Origin: an uncultured Clostridia bacterium
GTDB lineage: Bacteria > Bacillota > Clostridia > Oscillospirales > Ruminococcaceae
DNA: 14,892 nt
NCBI GenBank assembly: GCA_945867255.1
Contig: CAMBHV010000010.1
Coordinates: forward strand, 1-14,892
Reading direction: 5' to 3'
This document shows positions 12,605 through 14,892 of the stretch, in pieces. The notes below the pieces were generated by a model. The model ran no database searches, was not told where the DNA came from, and saw only the letters and a program-made list of their open reading frames with translations. Made by a program: the position numbers and the translations under genes. Numbering within the stretch: the stretch's first letter is position 1; each line of letters starts with the position of its first letter.

Positions 12605-13402
12605 TCACAGCCAGAATATATCGTTCTGCCGTGTGCCTGGCGTGCCGTCACGCACCGCGATCCATCGCTGCTGAGGCCTGCCAAGAAAACCGGCGCGCCG
12701 CATAAGGCGCACGGCTTTTTCATTCTCTTCCTGCACCAGAGCAAATGGCTCATATTTCTGTTCCGGCTTCTGTGCCCACCGAAGAGCCGCGCGAAGAGCC
12801 GCCATGCCATATCCTTTTTCCCGCTGACTTGGCGCGGTATACAGGCCAAACAGCCGAAATGCACTGGCGTACCCAAACCCCAGGCACACACTGACGGGGA
12901 TCTCGGCCCGATTATAGGCAAAAAAGGCCTTTGCACCGGCACGCAGCTGTTTTTTCAAAAGGTTCAGGCGCCCGGGCCATCCTTCGCAGCTTTCTGCCAG
13001 CAACTGGCCGGATGCGCCGCGCAAAGGCTCATCTTCCAACCTTACGGGGCAGTCGTTCACACGAATATCCAAGCTTTCTTCGGCGCCAGTGTAAAACTCG
13101 CGCACAACGGATTGCCCCACGTGATATCCGCTTTGCTGCAGTATATCGCTGCACATTGCAAGCGGGGCAGCATCCGGTGACCACACAAAACATGCGGCGA
13201 CCCCGGCGCGTGCAAACTGTTCTTCACAAAATGCCAGTGCCCGGGCCACATTGTAGCTGCGCCCTGCCTTCAGTACCGCCCAGTTTGCCGCCGGGCATTC
13301 AGGGTTGGCTGCATCGGTAAACACACGCGCTGCCGCATTCTCTGTAAAATGCAGATACCGTTTTGGGGCATGCATCTCATGCGCCTCGCTGGAGGTGAAC
13401 AT
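12605..13402 (-). CDS. GNAT-family N-acetyltransferase
   Basis: Predicted acetyl-CoA-dependent acetyltransferase, 265 residues. The C-terminal GNAT core lies at about 135-255: FRLFGLYTAPSQREKGYGMAALRAAL holds the acetyl-CoA pyrophosphate loop (REKGYG), and FALVQEENEKAVRLMRRAGF is the usual strand-helix that ends the fold. The N-terminal ~130 residues are GNAT-like but degenerate (FVWSPDAAPLAMCSDILQQSGY), so this may be a tandem GNAT with one inactive lobe. The ATG at 13402 lies 10 bases after the upstream stop; an alternative is the ATG for MHAPKRY. Position between a cytidylyltransferase and an exporter suggests N-acetylation of an amino sugar or amino acid, but the substrate is unknown. Confidence 0.82.
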   Translation of the reverse strand: MFTSSEAHEMHAPKRYLHFTENAAARVFTDAANPECPAANWAVLKAGRSYNVARALAFCEEQFARAGVAACFVWSPDAAPLAMCSDILQQSGYHVGQSVVREFYTGAEESLDIRVNDCPVRLEDEPLRGASGQLLAESCEGWPGRLNLLKKQLRAGAKAFFAYNRAEIPVSVCLGFGYASAFRLFGLYTAPSQREKGYGMAALRAALRWAQKPEQKYEPFALVQEENEKAVRLMRRAGFLGRPQQRWIAVRDGTPGTRQNDIFWL

Positions 13403-13412
13403 TACCGCTCGC

Positions 13413-14174
13413 CTACTTTCTCACCGCTTCGCGTACCGCACCAAACGTGGGCATCGCAGCATACAGATGCCGTGCAATTGCCTCCATCAGGCGGTAATCT
13501 TCCTCAGAGTCGATATCGATAATGCCCGTATCAAACATCTGATAGATGCCGCACTTGCCGTCCCATAGAAAACCGGTTTCGTTCTCCAGAAGAAACGCGC
13601 GCTCAAACACATAAATAGACGCATTGAGGTCATACACCGGCGGCGTTTGCTGACGCGCAGTAAAGTGATGGTCGATCACACGCTTGGCAAAACCATCCTC
13701 CAGCTTCGCCATGTTGAAATAGGGTGTGCGGCGTGCCGGACATACGCTGAACACAAGGTCCAGTTCCGGGCGGTTCAGTTTTTCCGCATACGCACCGGAC
13801 ACATCCTGTTCCTGGCGCAAAGGGCTTGTGATGTCCAGATCGATCAGATGCGCATACTGCACGCCTGTGCGCCGCTCCATTTCGCGCAGGCTGTGCTGGT
13901 ACACCATCATTTTCGGCACCACATCACCGCACAGTTCTTCCGGGCGGCGCAGCACATGTACCTCCGGATATTTTTCCACCACAGTGTTAATCAGAAGTTC
14001 GCTATCCGTATTCAGGCAGATATCCACCGCAAGCTCCGGATGCTGGCACTCAAACAGTTTGGCTGCGGCAAGGCTATAATGGCTCAGCGGCAGGCCGTCA
14101 AATATTTTAAGGTTTTTGTTTTTAAAGCCTTTAGAGCCTGCGCGCCCGCAGATCGTGATCAATACATGTTCCAT
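13413..14174 (-). CDS. Acylneuraminate cytidylyltransferase-family (CMP-sugar-acid synthetase-like)
   Basis: Family members couple CTP to a 2-keto sugar acid (sialic, legionaminic, pseudaminic or Kdo type), giving the CMP-activated donor. The 253 residues begin with ICGRAGSKGFKNKNLK (8-23), the nucleotide-binding motif (R-x-G-S-K-x2-x-x-K-N). VDICLNTDSELL, DVVPKMMVYQHSL and AHLIDLDITSPLRQEQDV are family blocks. DLNASIYVFER and IDIDSEEDYRLME (C-terminal) are also typical. It starts 4 bases after the oxidoreductase stop, with GGGGGAAG upstream. Genes for sugar-acid condensation (neuB-like) are not in the window but may lie beyond 14892. A related sugar-nucleotide specificity cannot be excluded. 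Confidence 0.88.
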   Translation of the reverse strand: MEHVLITICGRAGSKGFKNKNLKIFDGLPLSHYSLAAAKLFECQHPELAVDICLNTDSELLINTVVEKYPEVHVLRRPEELCGDVVPKMMVYQHSLREMERRTGVQYAHLIDLDITSPLRQEQDVSGAYAEKLNRPELDLVFSVCPARRTPYFNMAKLEDGFAKRVIDHHFTARQQTPPVYDLNASIYVFERAFLLENETGFLWDGKCGIYQMFDTGIIDIDSEEDYRLMEAIARHLYAAMPTFGAVREAVRK

Positions 14175-14178
14175 ACCG

Positions 14179-14892
14179 TTATGCTTCCCCCAGTGTGATA
14201 CTTAAAACCTTTTGCGCCATGCCCGGCGGGTTTACACTTTCGCCCTCACCGTGCAAAGCATATTCCAGAAAATATTCCATCTCGCGCACATAACGCTCGT
14301 TTACCGGCTCGGGATATTCCTCCACACGCCCGTCTGCCAGCGTCAGTGTGCCGGCGCCAAAATCCGCCGTAACAGTACCGTCTTTGCAAAACAGTTCGAT
14401 CGTGCGCCGGTATGTGCGGCCAAAATAATCCAAATGCACCTCCGCCAGCAATGCATCATAGCGTGCAATGTACACGGCCAGGTCATCGGAATCCAGCTCC
14501 AGTTCACTGTATGTTCCCTTAAAGCAATGCACTTCACGCGGAGGGCCAAACAATTCCACAAGGTAATCCCATTCGTGAATCAGGTCAATGGCCACACCGC
14601 CGCCCATCTCTCTGTGCGCCGAATATACGGTGCGGTAATCCACACCAGGCCGCCAGTCGGGAAGATACGAAGAGCAGATCACACGCGCCGAATATGGCCG
14701 CAGCTGCGGCAGCTTACGTTTTAAAGCCAGCATCACGCCACACCAGCGCATGGGCGCCGCCACATAAGCCTTTTGCCCCGGCACAAGGCATGAGGAAATG
14801 TCTTTACCAGGCATATCGAAAATGGGTTTTTCAATAAACAAAGTGTCCGCTTTTCCTCGCAGGGCACAAAGTGTGTCAAAGTGCAGGCTGGT
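14179..14892 (-). CDS. Gfo/Idh/MocA-family NAD(P)-dependent oxidoreductase, 5' part beyond the window
   Basis: Predicted sugar or sugar-nucleotide dehydrogenase. The frame is open to the right edge, so the Rossmann N-terminus and start are missing; 237 residues are present. TSLHFDTLCALRGKADTLFIEKPIF carries the hallmark EKP motif that ends the dinucleotide domain. The C-terminal domain holds MGGGVAIDLIHEWDYLVELFGPP with the usual conserved histidine, then EVHLDYFGRTYRRTIELFCKDGTV. A TTG at 14841 could be read as a start, but it would remove the nucleotide-binding domain, so I treat the gene as truncated by the window. It leads the cytidylyltransferase gene by 4 bases. Together they suggest modification of a keto-sugar or acidic sugar for surface decoration. 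Confidence 0.92.
   Translation of the reverse strand, partial: TSLHFDTLCALRGKADTLFIEKPIFDMPGKDISSCLVPGQKAYVAAPMRWCGVMLALKRKLPQLRPYSARVICSSYLPDWRPGVDYRTVYSAHREMGGGVAIDLIHEWDYLVELFGPPREVHCFKGTYSELELDSDDLAVYIARYDALLAEVHLDYFGRTYRRTIELFCKDGTVTADFGAGTLTLADGRVEEYPEPVNERYVREMEYFLEYALHGEGESVNPPGMAQKVLSITLGEA

Noticed and set aside
1..14892. CRISPR array, tRNA, rRNA, insertion sequence, toxin-antitoxin or defence island
   Set aside because: No regularly spaced repeats, no cloverleaf or rRNA-like sequence, no transposase motif or flanking inverted repeats, and no recognisable defence gene were seen on either strand.

Overview
The window looks like chromosome of an anaerobic Gram-positive gut-type member of the Clostridia, probably Oscillospiraceae/Ruminococcaceae-like. 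This is inferred from AGGAGG-type ribosome binding sites, moderate-to-high GC, oxygen-sensitive pyruvate formate-lyase, a short Wzm/Wzt polysaccharide exporter, and a ZTP riboswitch in front of pfl. The genus cannot be fixed by eye.

Layout. (1) 1-935, minus strand: a nearly complete pseudouridine-5'-phosphate glycosidase (psuG) whose Schiff-base lysine position is a threonine. (2) About 936-1573: a gene-poor stretch with a candidate psuG promoter, several small palindromes, a U-rich hairpin and a strong but unexplained ribosome binding site. (3) 1574-8027, plus strand: a tightly packed surface-glycan operon, rmlC - ABC-2 permease - ABC ATPase - two paralogous double-domain GT2 glycosyltransferases, ending with a translationally coupled 5-formyltetrahydrofolate cyclo-ligase gene. 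A very strong GC hairpin separates the two glycosyltransferases. (4) 8046-8075: a bidirectional terminator shared with the convergent pfl operon. (5) 8107-11246, minus strand: a consensus-like sigma-A promoter, a ZTP/ZMP (pfl motif) riboswitch with its own terminator, then pflA and pflB overlapping by 4 bases. (6) 11324-14892, minus strand: an operon of a Gfo/Idh/MocA oxidoreductase (cut by the window edge), a CMP-sugar-acid synthetase-like cytidylyltransferase, a GNAT acetyltransferase, and a split two-gene ThrE-type exporter.

How it fits together. The plus-strand operon would supply dTDP-rhamnose (RmlC), assemble a glycan on a lipid carrier (the two GT2 proteins) and export it (Wzm/Wzt-like pair). 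The far minus-strand operon looks like synthesis and modification of an activated acidic sugar, plausibly for the same cell surface. Between them lies a one-carbon/formate block: pyruvate formate-lyase makes formate, the feedstock of formyl-THF; the ZTP riboswitch senses 10-formyl-THF shortage through ZMP/ZTP; and the cyclo-ligase returns 5-formyl-THF to the active folate pool.

The most notable observations are the complete riboswitch with a covaried pseudoknot (GACGG/CCGUC) whose 3' strand is also part of a terminator stem, and the PsuG homolog lacking the catalytic lysine while keeping the other active-site residues I could align. I did not find a clearly new multi-gene defence or mobile system, CRISPR array, tRNA, rRNA or insertion sequence.
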